Below are positions 17,366-24,803 of a stretch of DNA of 64,000 nucleotides, one piece after another. Under the pieces are notes generated by a model. That model saw only the letters and a program-made list of their open reading frames with translations, ran no database searches and was not told where the DNA came from. Source of the stretch: DATFCK01 sp963728975 (lineage in GTDB: Bacteria > Verrucomicrobiota > Verrucomicrobiia > Chthoniobacterales > UBA10450); NCBI GenBank assembly GCA_963728975.1, contig CAVSMF010000001.1, positions 868,001-932,000 of the forward strand, read 5' to 3'. The first letter of the stretch is position 1. Each line of letters begins with the position of its first letter. Made by a program: the position numbers and the translations under genes.

Positions 17366-18211
17366 ATGACCACAAAACACGAGGAAATCCGCGGCGAAGA
17401 TCGATACTTCCTCCGGTTCAGGCCGGACCAAGTATATCTTCACGCCATCCTTGTCGGCACCTTTCTGGGATTGGCCGTGACTGGACTGCCGCTTCGCTTC
17501 AGCAACACAATCTGGGCAGCCCGCTTTGCGCAGGCCGTGGGCGGATTCGGCGCCATCCTCTTCTTTCACAAGTTCTGCGCGGTGGTCCTGACGGCGGCCT
17601 TTCTGGTTCACGTGGCGCACATTCTAAATCGCGGGCTGATTCGCAGGGAGACTGGCATTTTCTGGGGGCCGACATCTATGGTCCCTCAGTGGAAGGATCT
17701 GGTCGATCTATTCGGCCATCTGCGGTGGTTTATTGGCCTTGGACCAAGGCCGCAATTCGAGCGCTATGCGTATTGGGAGAAGTTCGATTACTGGGCAGTC
17801 TTCTGGGGAATGGTCATTATCGGTTTGTCCGGATATGTCATGTGGTTCGCGCCATTCTTTGCCAGATTCCTGCCCGGTTGGGCCTTAAACGCCGCACTCG
17901 TTATACACAGCGAGGAAGCCCTGCTCGCGGTTGTGTTCATTTTCGCTATCCATTTCTTTAATGCTCATCTTCGCCCGGGTAGTTTCCCAATGGATCTGGT
18001 TATCATGACCGGCAGGGAGAGCGAAACGGAATTTCAGAAAAAGCGTTCGCTGGAGTATCAGCGGCTTGCCAGCCGGGGAAACCTGGAGGCGAGAATCGTC
18101 AGCAAGCCCCCGCCGCCGTTGGTAAAGTTCAGCAGGGTGGCGGGATCCATCGCTATTCTGATCGGGTTGGTGCTTCTGGTGTTGACGTTGATCGCTTATT
18201 TCAGCGAATAA
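17366..18211 (+). CDS. Dihaem cytochrome b membrane subunit
   Basis: The 281-residue protein has about five membrane segments with paired His ligands typical of the formate dehydrogenase gamma/thiosulfate reductase cytochrome b group: VYLHAILVGTFLGLAVTG, FFHKFCAVVLTAAFLVHVAH, and IHSEEALLAVVFIFAIHFFN followed by AHLRPGSFP. A final single segment (IAILIGLVLLVLTLIAYF) ends the protein. It lies 24 bases after the 11-haem cytochrome gene. The pair could pass electrons between the quinone pool and periplasmic haems. Direction of electron flow cannot be told from sequence. Confidence 0.85.
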   Translation: MTTKHEEIRGEDRYFLRFRPDQVYLHAILVGTFLGLAVTGLPLRFSNTIWAARFAQAVGGFGAILFFHKFCAVVLTAAFLVHVAHILNRGLIRRETGIFWGPTSMVPQWKDLVDLFGHLRWFIGLGPRPQFERYAYWEKFDYWAVFWGMVIIGLSGYVMWFAPFFARFLPGWALNAALVIHSEEALLAVVFIFAIHFFNAHLRPGSFPMDLVIMTGRESETEFQKKRSLEYQRLASRGNLEARIVSKPPPPLVKFSRVAGSIAILIGLVLLVLTLIAYFSE

Positions 18212-18304
18212 CACGAGTATGCCCCTTCGGCGGAAGCCTCTACCTATCGGGCACCGATCAAAGGCAGAAAGTTTCCCAGCAAGACGCGCGACGGAGTCCA
18301 GAGC

Positions 18305-19789
18305 TTAGAGCGCTTCGCCGGTATGGCACTCATAGCATTTCAGATCGCCGAAATCGCCTCCCGGATGGGCGAATGGCTGACCGCGTGGATTAAGTTGATC
18401 AAGTTGCGGGCCGCTGCCCTGGGCCAGGATCACGTGACAGGCGTTGCAGTCATTGGTGATGGTCTCTTTGCCGTCGGCGGTTTTGTGTTGGCCGTCGTGA
18501 CAGCGGAAACAGCCGGCCCAGTTCCGGTGGCCGATGTGATCGGGATAGACCTTCCAGTTGGCCTTCATCTCGGGGAAAAAGTTCTGGCGGTAAATGCGCT
18601 GGACTTCGTCGATCGCCTGCCGCGCCCGCGTGTCGCCGGGATAGAACGAGGCCAGTTTGGTGGCGATCTTCTCCAGCCCTTCGGCCTGCGTGGCATTGGG
18701 CTGGGTCAGCGCTTCCACGGCGCGTTTCTTGATGAACGGCAACGCCCGATCGATCTTTCCCAGCGCAATGGCCAGGTCCACGGCGACATCGGGTGGCTGG
18801 AAGTTGTGTGACGGCCGGTTGTGGCAGTCCATGCAGTCCATCCGCCGGATTTGGGATGGATCGATTTTGTTCTTGAAGTCCGGCACGCTGAACTCGGCCA
18901 CCACTCCCTGGTAATCAGTCATGCGCACCCAAGGGATCGTCTCGCGGGTGTTGTCGCTGGCGATGTATTCGATTTTGTTGCCGACGTTCATGTGCCAGTG
19001 AATGCCGCCCACCGGTCCATGCGTCGGATCGCCACCGCCCACCTTTATCAACAGCCGCACGGAATACGGTGTGTTCTTTTCGTCCGCCAGAAAATGCTGA
19101 AACGTCCGATCGAGATTGCCGACAAATTTCTTCGGCCAGTGGCACTGCTCGCAGGTTTCCTGGGCGGGGCGCAGGTTGCTGATCGGTGTCTCGATCGGGC
19201 GCGGAAACCTGTCGAACAGCACCGCATATACCTGGTAGATGCCGCTGATCTTCGATTTCACAAACCAGGTCGCGCCGGGCCCAATGTGGCATTCTGTGCA
19301 AGCCACCCGCGCGTGCGGCGAGTTTTGGTAAGTAGTCAGTTCCGGGCTCATGACTGTGTGGCAGGCCTGGCCGCAAAACTGGACCGACTCGGTGAAATGA
19401 TAGGTTTGGTAACTGCCGAACGCCGATAAAAATAAGAATCCAACGCTGACCGCGGCGAAGACGCCGAAAATTCTCCGGTCGCGCGGCCGTGACAAATCAA
19501 TCTTGATAGCGAGAGGTTCAGCCACTCGCACGGCGTGGCGTCGTGTGCGCCAGCGAATAAGCGCGCCAAGCAACGCGACAAAGATTCCGAGAACAAAAAA
19601 TAGCGGCGCAACCAGGTAGGCGAGAATGCCGACATACGGATTCGGGTAACCGGCGAACAGGTCGATCGCGAAAAGGAGAAAAAACGAAAAGAGCGCGCTG
19701 GCGGCGAGGACCATTCCCGACCAGCTAAGCCAGTTGCGGAAATTGCGCCTAAAAGGCCGGGGCCGCGCGGGAACTGGAGCGTCCGACAT
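18305..19789 (-). CDS. NapC/NirT-type membrane cytochrome c with seven haem motifs
   Basis: The 494-residue protein has two N-terminal membrane segments (about 22-45 and 55-78) and then a haem region. Motifs are CGQACH (three-residue spacing, followed by HTVMSPEL as in NapC-like first haems), CTECH, CEQCH, CMDCH, CFRCH, CNACH and CYECH. The first three resemble the NapC/NrfH core; the remaining four form an extension. Such proteins oxidise menaquinol and feed periplasmic electron carriers. It is the last gene of the minus-strand cytochrome series and converges with the cytochrome b gene, 93 bases apart. Confidence 0.87.
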   Translation of the reverse strand: MSDAPVPARPRPFRRNFRNWLSWSGMVLAASALFSFFLLFAIDLFAGYPNPYVGILAYLVAPLFFVLGIFVALLGALIRWRTRRHAVRVAEPLAIKIDLSRPRDRRIFGVFAAVSVGFLFLSAFGSYQTYHFTESVQFCGQACHTVMSPELTTYQNSPHARVACTECHIGPGATWFVKSKISGIYQVYAVLFDRFPRPIETPISNLRPAQETCEQCHWPKKFVGNLDRTFQHFLADEKNTPYSVRLLIKVGGGDPTHGPVGGIHWHMNVGNKIEYIASDNTRETIPWVRMTDYQGVVAEFSVPDFKNKIDPSQIRRMDCMDCHNRPSHNFQPPDVAVDLAIALGKIDRALPFIKKRAVEALTQPNATQAEGLEKIATKLASFYPGDTRARQAIDEVQRIYRQNFFPEMKANWKVYPDHIGHRNWAGCFRCHDGQHKTADGKETITNDCNACHVILAQGSGPQLDQLNPRGQPFAHPGGDFGDLKCYECHTGEAL

Positions 19790-19930
19790 TACTGCAACTA
19801 TCTACAGGCGGTTTGAAAAGTCACTCCGAAACCGCCGATCCATTGCAGATCTTCGGAAAAAGATCTAATCGCCGGCACGAACGCGGCGGCCGTCGCCTTT
19901 CGCAGCCCTTTCTGCAAAGTCTTGGTGCGA

Positions 19931-20260
19931 TTACTTCTTAAACGCGCGAATGTAAGCAACCAGCGCTTTAATGTCGGCATCGGAAAGTTTGCTTCCGAAC
20001 GGCTTCATGGTCTCCTTGCCGCTTGTTTTTACGCCTTCTTTGATCGCGCGTTCCGCTTCCGCATCACTGAAGGCTGCCTGGACTTTCGCGTCGCGATAAT
20101 CTTTGAGGTTCAATTTTTTGCCCATCGCTGTATTCCCGCTGCCGTCTTTTCCGTGGCAGGCGGCACAATGCTGGCCCCATTGTGCACTGGCATCGGCTGC
20201 GAAACCGACGCCCGCTGACGCAATGATGACTATCGCGAAGAACACTATTTTTTGTTTCAT
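19931..20260 (-). CDS. Small periplasmic monohaem cytochrome c (tandem copy 2)
   Basis: The 109-residue product from the ATG at 20260 has a signal peptide (MKQKIVFFAIVIIASAGVGFA), one haem motif CAACH followed by GKDGSGNTAMGKKLN, and the class I distal Met region TMKPFGSKLSDADIKALVAYI. It is closely related in length and order to the gene just upstream, so the two are a tandem duplication. It probably shuttles electrons in the periplasm between the membrane-bound and outer-membrane cytochromes of this locus. Confidence 0.88.
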   Translation of the reverse strand: MKQKIVFFAIVIIASAGVGFAADASAQWGQHCAACHGKDGSGNTAMGKKLNLKDYRDAKVQAAFSDAEAERAIKEGVKTSGKETMKPFGSKLSDADIKALVAYIRAFKK

Positions 20261-20296
20261 TGGATTAATTTTTCTCACTGGAGGATTAAACGCAAA

Positions 20297-20626
20297 TTAC
20301 TTCTTCAGCGAGCGAACATAGGCCACCAGCGCCTTGATCTCGTCGTTACTCAATTTGTCGCCGAACGCTTTCATTTTCATCTTACCGCCCTCTTTCACGC
20401 CATTCTTGATGGCCTCGGCGGCTTCGGCATCGGTAAAGCCCGTCTGAACCTTGGGGTCGGTCAGGTTCTTGGCGTTGAGCAGCTTCCCCATCTTGGTATT
20501 GGCGGTCCCATCGGGCCCATGGCATTGCACGCAGTCTTTAGTCCAGTTGGCTTTGGCGTCTGCCGCGCGAGCAGACAGGGGCAGAGTGGCAAACAGGCCG
20601 AGGGCGATGATGACGATTGTTTTCAT
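20297..20626 (-). CDS. Small periplasmic monohaem cytochrome c (tandem copy 1)
   Basis: The 109-residue product has signal MKTIVIIALGLFATLPLSARA, haem motif CVQCH followed by GPDGTANTKMGKLLNAKNL, and distal region MKMKAFGDKLSNDEIKALVA. The next gene starts 36 bases downstream and is its paralogue. Sharing a strand with the beta-barrel and the 8-haem lipoprotein suggests that it works as the soluble link of the same chain. Confidence 0.88.
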   Translation of the reverse strand: MKTIVIIALGLFATLPLSARAADAKANWTKDCVQCHGPDGTANTKMGKLLNAKNLTDPKVQTGFTDAEAAEAIKNGVKEGGKMKMKAFGDKLSNDEIKALVAYVRSLKK

Positions 20627-20812
20627 TGGCAAGGTCTTTCCGGTTGATTCTGAGTCAAATTACTCACGGCATTGTTCCCAATGCAAGCCCGGCGAAAGCG
20701 CCTCGACCTCCGAACTGCAGTTGAAGGAAGGACGAGAAGTGCGGGCGCCCGGCTCCGAAGGAACACCGACAGAACGGATGTCGACCCGAGGCCGGCAAAA
20801 GCCAGGCGGCCT

Positions 20813-22981
20813 CTAAAAGCGATACTGCAAGCTCGAAAAGATGGAGTGCGCCCGGTAATTGTTGTGTCCGCCGGAGGTGTCGTCGGTATAATAGAAAAAG
20901 GCGTAGCGCAGGATCAGGCGCACGTTTGGGGTGAGCTGGCGGCTGATGCTTGCCGAGACCGTGTGTTCGGTCGCGTCCATGCCGTAGGGCAATGAAGCCA
21001 GGATATTGTTCACGTAATCGTTCGCGCGATAAAACGTGTAATCGGCGTGAAAATCGGTTTTGCTATCGATGATGAACCCGGCGCCGCCGGTCACCGTCCA
21101 GTAATCGTTTTGGAAGTTCAGGACTGTAGGAGCGGTGTCGGTAATAATGATATTGGCTGCGGGTGTTTGGGTCTCATCCAGGACATAGGAAAGACTGCCC
21201 TGGAGGTAGAGGCGGGCGACCGGGCTCCAGGTAAGCGTTTCTCCAATGACATGGCTTGTGATCAGCGCAGTGTGCTCCTCGGCCAGCTCCGTGCCAGCCG
21301 GGTCGATGGCCCACATGCCGCTTACCAGGGTCTGCATGAAATCGTAGCGGGTCACCATGGAAAGCGTCCCCAGTGATGCCGGAATATCCGGCCGGAAATT
21401 GACCCGGATATTGAAATCGTTCGTGTTCCAGTCTTGGCTCAGCAATCTCTGGTTTGCGCCGCTGAGGTCGGTCTTGATATTGTTGTCGTACTCGGCGGCC
21501 TGATAATAGTACTGGCCCGACAGGCTGAGTCTCGGCATTGCATACCAGTTCGCGCCGATGGTGTACTTTTGGCCGAGCAGGGACGTGTCCTTGTTCAGCA
21601 TTCCGTCATCCACACCGCCTGCAATTGCATGCTCGCGGACCGTGCCATCTTCCTCTGTCCACTCGCCTTCGGCCCAGAAAAGCCAGTTCTTGATACCAGT
21701 GTAGCGCGCCTCGAGTCGCTCGGCGAAGTTGTCGAACTCTTGCGAGGTATCGGCAGATTCCAGGACCGGCGGCAGCAGGTGTTTTGCTGCATTCGTGTTG
21801 GTACTAAGAAAGCTGGCCGAACTGTCCTCGTCTTCGCGGGTGTAACGGAATCCGGTGAGCAGAGTCACGTCCTTCGAAGGCGCCCAGAAGAGATTGGCAT
21901 TAAAAACGTGCTCGTCCACCTCCGATATGCCGGCCAGGTTAAGAAATCCTTCATCGCGAAACTGGATGTTAGGAAAGGATCCGTACATCGAATTGTAATC
22001 CGGTCCATAAATGCGCGAGCCTGAAATATCGCTATCGAGGGTGGTGTAAGAATACCCGGCCGTGAACCAGAAGTTGTCGGTCAAGCGCGTTTCCGTAATC
22101 ACATGCCCGTTAAACAGGTCCAGATTGCTCTGATCACTCTGAGTAATGAAACGGTGAGCGGCAGGGTTATTGACGCCGCGCTGGAGCTGCAACCGATCGT
22201 CGTTGTCGTTATGCTCATAACGCATCCCCAGGTCGACATCGGTGTTCCCGAAAGTCTTGGACGCGTCGAACGAGAAAATGTCGCGGCTCTCGTCGATATT
22301 ACGGAAGGCAGGTGCGACCTTGCGTGTCCCAGCGGGCGTGGTCGCGTCGCCCCAGCTGGTTGAATCCTTGTCGCCATCCCGGAACTCGTGCGCGTAATGG
22401 ATCGTGATTTCAGGCCAATCCGGCTTGCGCAGGCCAAGCTCGACCCAGGCAATTCCGCGATCGAGGGTCAGTTCACGATACCGCGGCGCAAACCAGGTCC
22501 CCCCATCGACCGGAACAAAACCGCCATTGTCATCGTACCAGCTTCGGAACTCCGTGTAGCCGCCGCGGATGTATCCCAGGCCCGGCTGGGACAGGTCAAT
22601 TTTCACGTCGTAATCGTGGTTATCGAAGATAGCGTGCCCATCCACGGTCAACGATGTGTTCTTGCCCAGCGTTCGCTCGAAGTGAAAGTCCTGGATGCCC
22701 CCATACACGTCACCCGACATCCTGTGCTCCTGTTTAAATTGGGCCGCGTCGCCGTGGATGATCAAGCCGCCGATTCCGATCTCGATCCAGTTCTTGGCCT
22801 CTTCCGGTTGGGCTTCGGTCGTAGCCGTGGCTGTCGATTTCCCATCCGGGGTGGCCGTTCCGTCCGCCGTGACCCCGCCCTGGAGCGGATAATTTGCCCA
22901 AATCGCGGCGCAAAAAAACAATACCAGCTTGCGCGGGTAGCGGCTTCCACCGGCTGACAAGCAAATCGCGCTCCTATTCAT
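20813..22981 (-). CDS. Large outer-membrane beta-barrel, MtrB/PioB-like
   Basis: From the ATG at 22981 the protein has 722 residues: an N-terminal leader (KLVLFFCAAIWANYPLQGG), a Thr/Ala-rich linker, and then about 640 residues of alternating aromatic beta-strands with Asp/Asn-rich turns. It ends in an aromatic residue (HSIFSSLQYRF), the outer-membrane assembly signal. Strand pairs such as WFTAGYSYTTLDSDISG and LSLSGQYYYQAAEYDNN are typical of MtrB/PioB-type barrels. It follows the 8-haem lipoprotein gene by four bases (TAAACCAATG). In known porin-cytochrome complexes such a barrel sheathes an MtrA-like cytochrome so electrons cross the outer membrane. Family assignment is by architecture and context. 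Confidence 0.78.
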   Translation of the reverse strand: MNRSAICLSAGGSRYPRKLVLFFCAAIWANYPLQGGVTADGTATPDGKSTATATTEAQPEEAKNWIEIGIGGLIIHGDAAQFKQEHRMSGDVYGGIQDFHFERTLGKNTSLTVDGHAIFDNHDYDVKIDLSQPGLGYIRGGYTEFRSWYDDNGGFVPVDGGTWFAPRYRELTLDRGIAWVELGLRKPDWPEITIHYAHEFRDGDKDSTSWGDATTPAGTRKVAPAFRNIDESRDIFSFDASKTFGNTDVDLGMRYEHNDNDDRLQLQRGVNNPAAHRFITQSDQSNLDLFNGHVITETRLTDNFWFTAGYSYTTLDSDISGSRIYGPDYNSMYGSFPNIQFRDEGFLNLAGISEVDEHVFNANLFWAPSKDVTLLTGFRYTREDEDSSASFLSTNTNAAKHLLPPVLESADTSQEFDNFAERLEARYTGIKNWLFWAEGEWTEEDGTVREHAIAGGVDDGMLNKDTSLLGQKYTIGANWYAMPRLSLSGQYYYQAAEYDNNIKTDLSGANQRLLSQDWNTNDFNIRVNFRPDIPASLGTLSMVTRYDFMQTLVSGMWAIDPAGTELAEEHTALITSHVIGETLTWSPVARLYLQGSLSYVLDETQTPAANIIITDTAPTVLNFQNDYWTVTGGAGFIIDSKTDFHADYTFYRANDYVNNILASLPYGMDATEHTVSASISRQLTPNVRLILRYAFFYYTDDTSGGHNNYRAHSIFSSLQYRF

Positions 22982-22985
22982 TGGT

Positions 22986-23798
22986 TTAGAATCTGAGATG
23001 CTCACTCACTTGAGAGCCGTGCACCGCTTCGTGGCAGCCAGCCGACCAGCAGGTTCCTTGTTGCAGGAAACTGGAATGGTTCTGACCTCCGATGAGAATC
23101 ACGCCCGGTGCAGTTTGCTGCTGAAAATGGCATTTCAAACACAGGGTCTGATTTCGCTCGTTTAACATTCGCGCGTTAACCGATCCGTGCGGCGAATGGC
23201 AGACCACGCAACCGTCGCGCAACGCTTCGTGCTCATAGACAAACGGGCCGCGTTGCGCGGTGTGGCACTGGAAGCAAGTCCCATTTTCGCTCAGAAACGC
23301 GACCCCGCCGCCTACCAGAGTCTGGTGCATGCTCGTCCCGCCGCCCTTGACCGCTCTTCCCTCGTGCGGGTTATGGCAATCGACGCAGCTCATTTTGCCT
23401 TCCAGCACCGGGTGATGATGGGGCAGTTCGAATTTTGCCCGAATTTCGAGATGGCACTGGAAGCATGCCTCGGGCGATCGGCCGGGATTGATAATTGAGC
23501 CCCGTCCCCCGCCGTTCTTCACGTGCACGCTTCCGGGCCCGTGACACGATTCGCACCCGATGTTTTTTGCGTTTTCACCCTTGGCCATTAAGCGCGCATG
23601 GGTGGCGGCGCGGAATTTACGCACGATATCGCCATGGCAGGCGTCGCAAGCATCCGAACCGACGAACTCAGCTCCCGGAATACTCGGCGGGGCGAGGATG
23701 GCGCGGTTCGTCTCCAATGAATTACAGGAAAGGAGCACCACGGTGAGCGCTGCAGTTCCCCCCATCGCCCACCAAACCCTTTGGCGCTTACCGTGCAT
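22986..23798 (-). CDS. Octahaem c-type cytochrome lipoprotein, MtrA/DmsE-like
   Basis: From the ATG at 23798 the 270-residue product has a lipoprotein-type signal ending ALTVVLLSC. Haem motifs are CDACH, CESCH, CFQCH, CVDCH, CFQCH, CVVCH, CLKCH and a final CWSAGCH with four-residue spacing, eight in all. The order and spacing (GCESCHGPGSVHVKNGG, SCVDCHNPHEG, GCVVCHSPHGS, CHEAVHGS) resemble DmsE/MtrA cytochromes, which usually have ten. The lipid anchor, if real, could hold it at a membrane. It directly precedes the beta-barrel gene, the usual arrangement of porin-cytochrome conduits. An in-frame start at 23879 would be far upstream of the signal and is unlikely. Confidence 0.83.
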   Translation of the reverse strand: MHGKRQRVWWAMGGTAALTVVLLSCNSLETNRAILAPPSIPGAEFVGSDACDACHGDIVRKFRAATHARLMAKGENAKNIGCESCHGPGSVHVKNGGGRGSIINPGRSPEACFQCHLEIRAKFELPHHHPVLEGKMSCVDCHNPHEGRAVKGGGTSMHQTLVGGGVAFLSENGTCFQCHTAQRGPFVYEHEALRDGCVVCHSPHGSVNARMLNERNQTLCLKCHFQQQTAPGVILIGGQNHSSFLQQGTCWSAGCHEAVHGSQVSEHLRF

Positions 23799-23903
23799 CA
23801 ACCGAGTTAGCCTCGAATGCCACACTGTTGCGGAGTATTGCCAGATACTTCCGTTCACGACTACGCATTTTTTCGGCAAAAATTTTTACCGCGCCGGCCG
23901 GGG

Positions 23904-24305
23904 TCACCGGCGCCTTCTCCGCTTTAACTGCGCTGCGCGATAGGTCGTGGGAGATTTTCGGGACAGTTTTTTGAAAACCCGATTGAATTGGGAGAGCGAC
24001 TGAAATCCGACCGCGAACGCGATCTCGCTGACGCGGAGGTTGGGATCACGCAAAAGAATGCATGCGTTTTCGAAACGGGTTCGGGCGACATAATCGACAA
24101 AATTGATCCCGGTAACCTGCTTGAATTTTTCACTTAGATGACCGGTGCTGATGTTCACCGATTTCGCCACCTGGCTGAGGGAAAGCTCGCTCGCCGAATG
24201 TTCCTGGATGAAGTTGCGCGCTTTCCAAATCTCCACCGGCTCCGCTTGGGTCCGCTTTTGGAGAGCTTCCTTGAATGCTTTGGCGCTGGTCATTTCCTGG
24301 GCCAT
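23904..24305 (-). CDS. AraC-family regulator reduced to its DNA-binding domain
   Basis: The 133-residue protein is almost only an AraC/XylS double helix-turn-helix: ELSLSQVAKSVNISTGHLSE (first HTH), FKQVTGINFVDYVARTRFEN, then LRVSEIAFAVGFQSLSQFNR (second HTH) and FKKLSRKSPTTYR. There is no ligand-binding domain. The frame is closed by a TGA just upstream of the ATG at 24305; an alternative ATG at 24293 overlaps the TGA of a 64-codon reading frame (24290-24484) for which I see no protein signature. It could be a compact regulator or the remnant of a longer one. It may control the downstream cytochrome genes. Confidence 0.78.
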   Translation of the reverse strand: MAQEMTSAKAFKEALQKRTQAEPVEIWKARNFIQEHSASELSLSQVAKSVNISTGHLSEKFKQVTGINFVDYVARTRFENACILLRDPNLRVSEIAFAVGFQSLSQFNRVFKKLSRKSPTTYRAAQLKRRRRR

Positions 24306-24499
24306 CTTCGGCCAGGCTCAAATCCATCGCTCTCCATTCCTTGGGCAATGCTGTCCTGATCTTGCTGCCCGGCCAGGATTCGCCGCCTTGCCTGAGCAAT
24401 TTCCGCAAAGAAAAAGCCAAGCGATGGGGAGCGGGGGCACATGGCTCTAGCTACTTTCATGGCAGTGAAAAAAAGGAATTGCACCGGAGGTAAAGAGTA

Positions 24500-24592
24500 A
24501 TGGAATCAATGATTGTGATTGGTGTTGCTTTTATGATGGCGCTGTATGCACTGATTATTGCGCGATGTTTAAAAGAAGAGGAATGGCAATAA
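24500..24592 (+). CDS. 30-residue single-span membrane peptide
   Basis: A short reading frame begins with ATG at 24500, nine bases after a clear GGAGG, and encodes MESMIVIGVAFMMALYAL, then IIARCLKEEEWQ and TAA. One hydrophobic span (about 4-22) is followed by a charged tail, a layout shared with small subunits such as KdpF or CydX, although no specific match is recognised. It lies between the AraC gene and the keto acid decarboxylase, transcribed toward the latter. The strong ribosome-binding site and clean membrane profile argue that it is real. Confidence 0.55.
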   Translation: MESMIVIGVAFMMALYALIIARCLKEEEWQ

Positions 24593-24803
24593 CATTTTGA
24601 ATCATTCCGGTGCGACAAAATTCTGCTCCCTCTCTTCCCCACCCAATTCGACTCCACAACTGACGAGCGCCGTGCCTCCCAGCAACCGGCCCGGCGCTCG
24701 CCGCACCAAGATAAAAACTGATTCGCCAGTTGCCGATTATTTTCCCCCTCCCCGTTTGGCCAGGCGATCGCCTCCCCGCATTTTGGAACAGTTCCCGGCA
24801 ACG

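Noticed and set aside
16182..17375. Long minus-strand frame opposite the 11-haem cytochrome
   Set aside because: The plus-strand frame has eleven haem motifs; the other strand shows none of its own features.
24290..24484. 64-codon frame overlapping the AraC start
   Set aside because: No domain, no ribosome-binding site, and no sensor-domain similarity that I can see.
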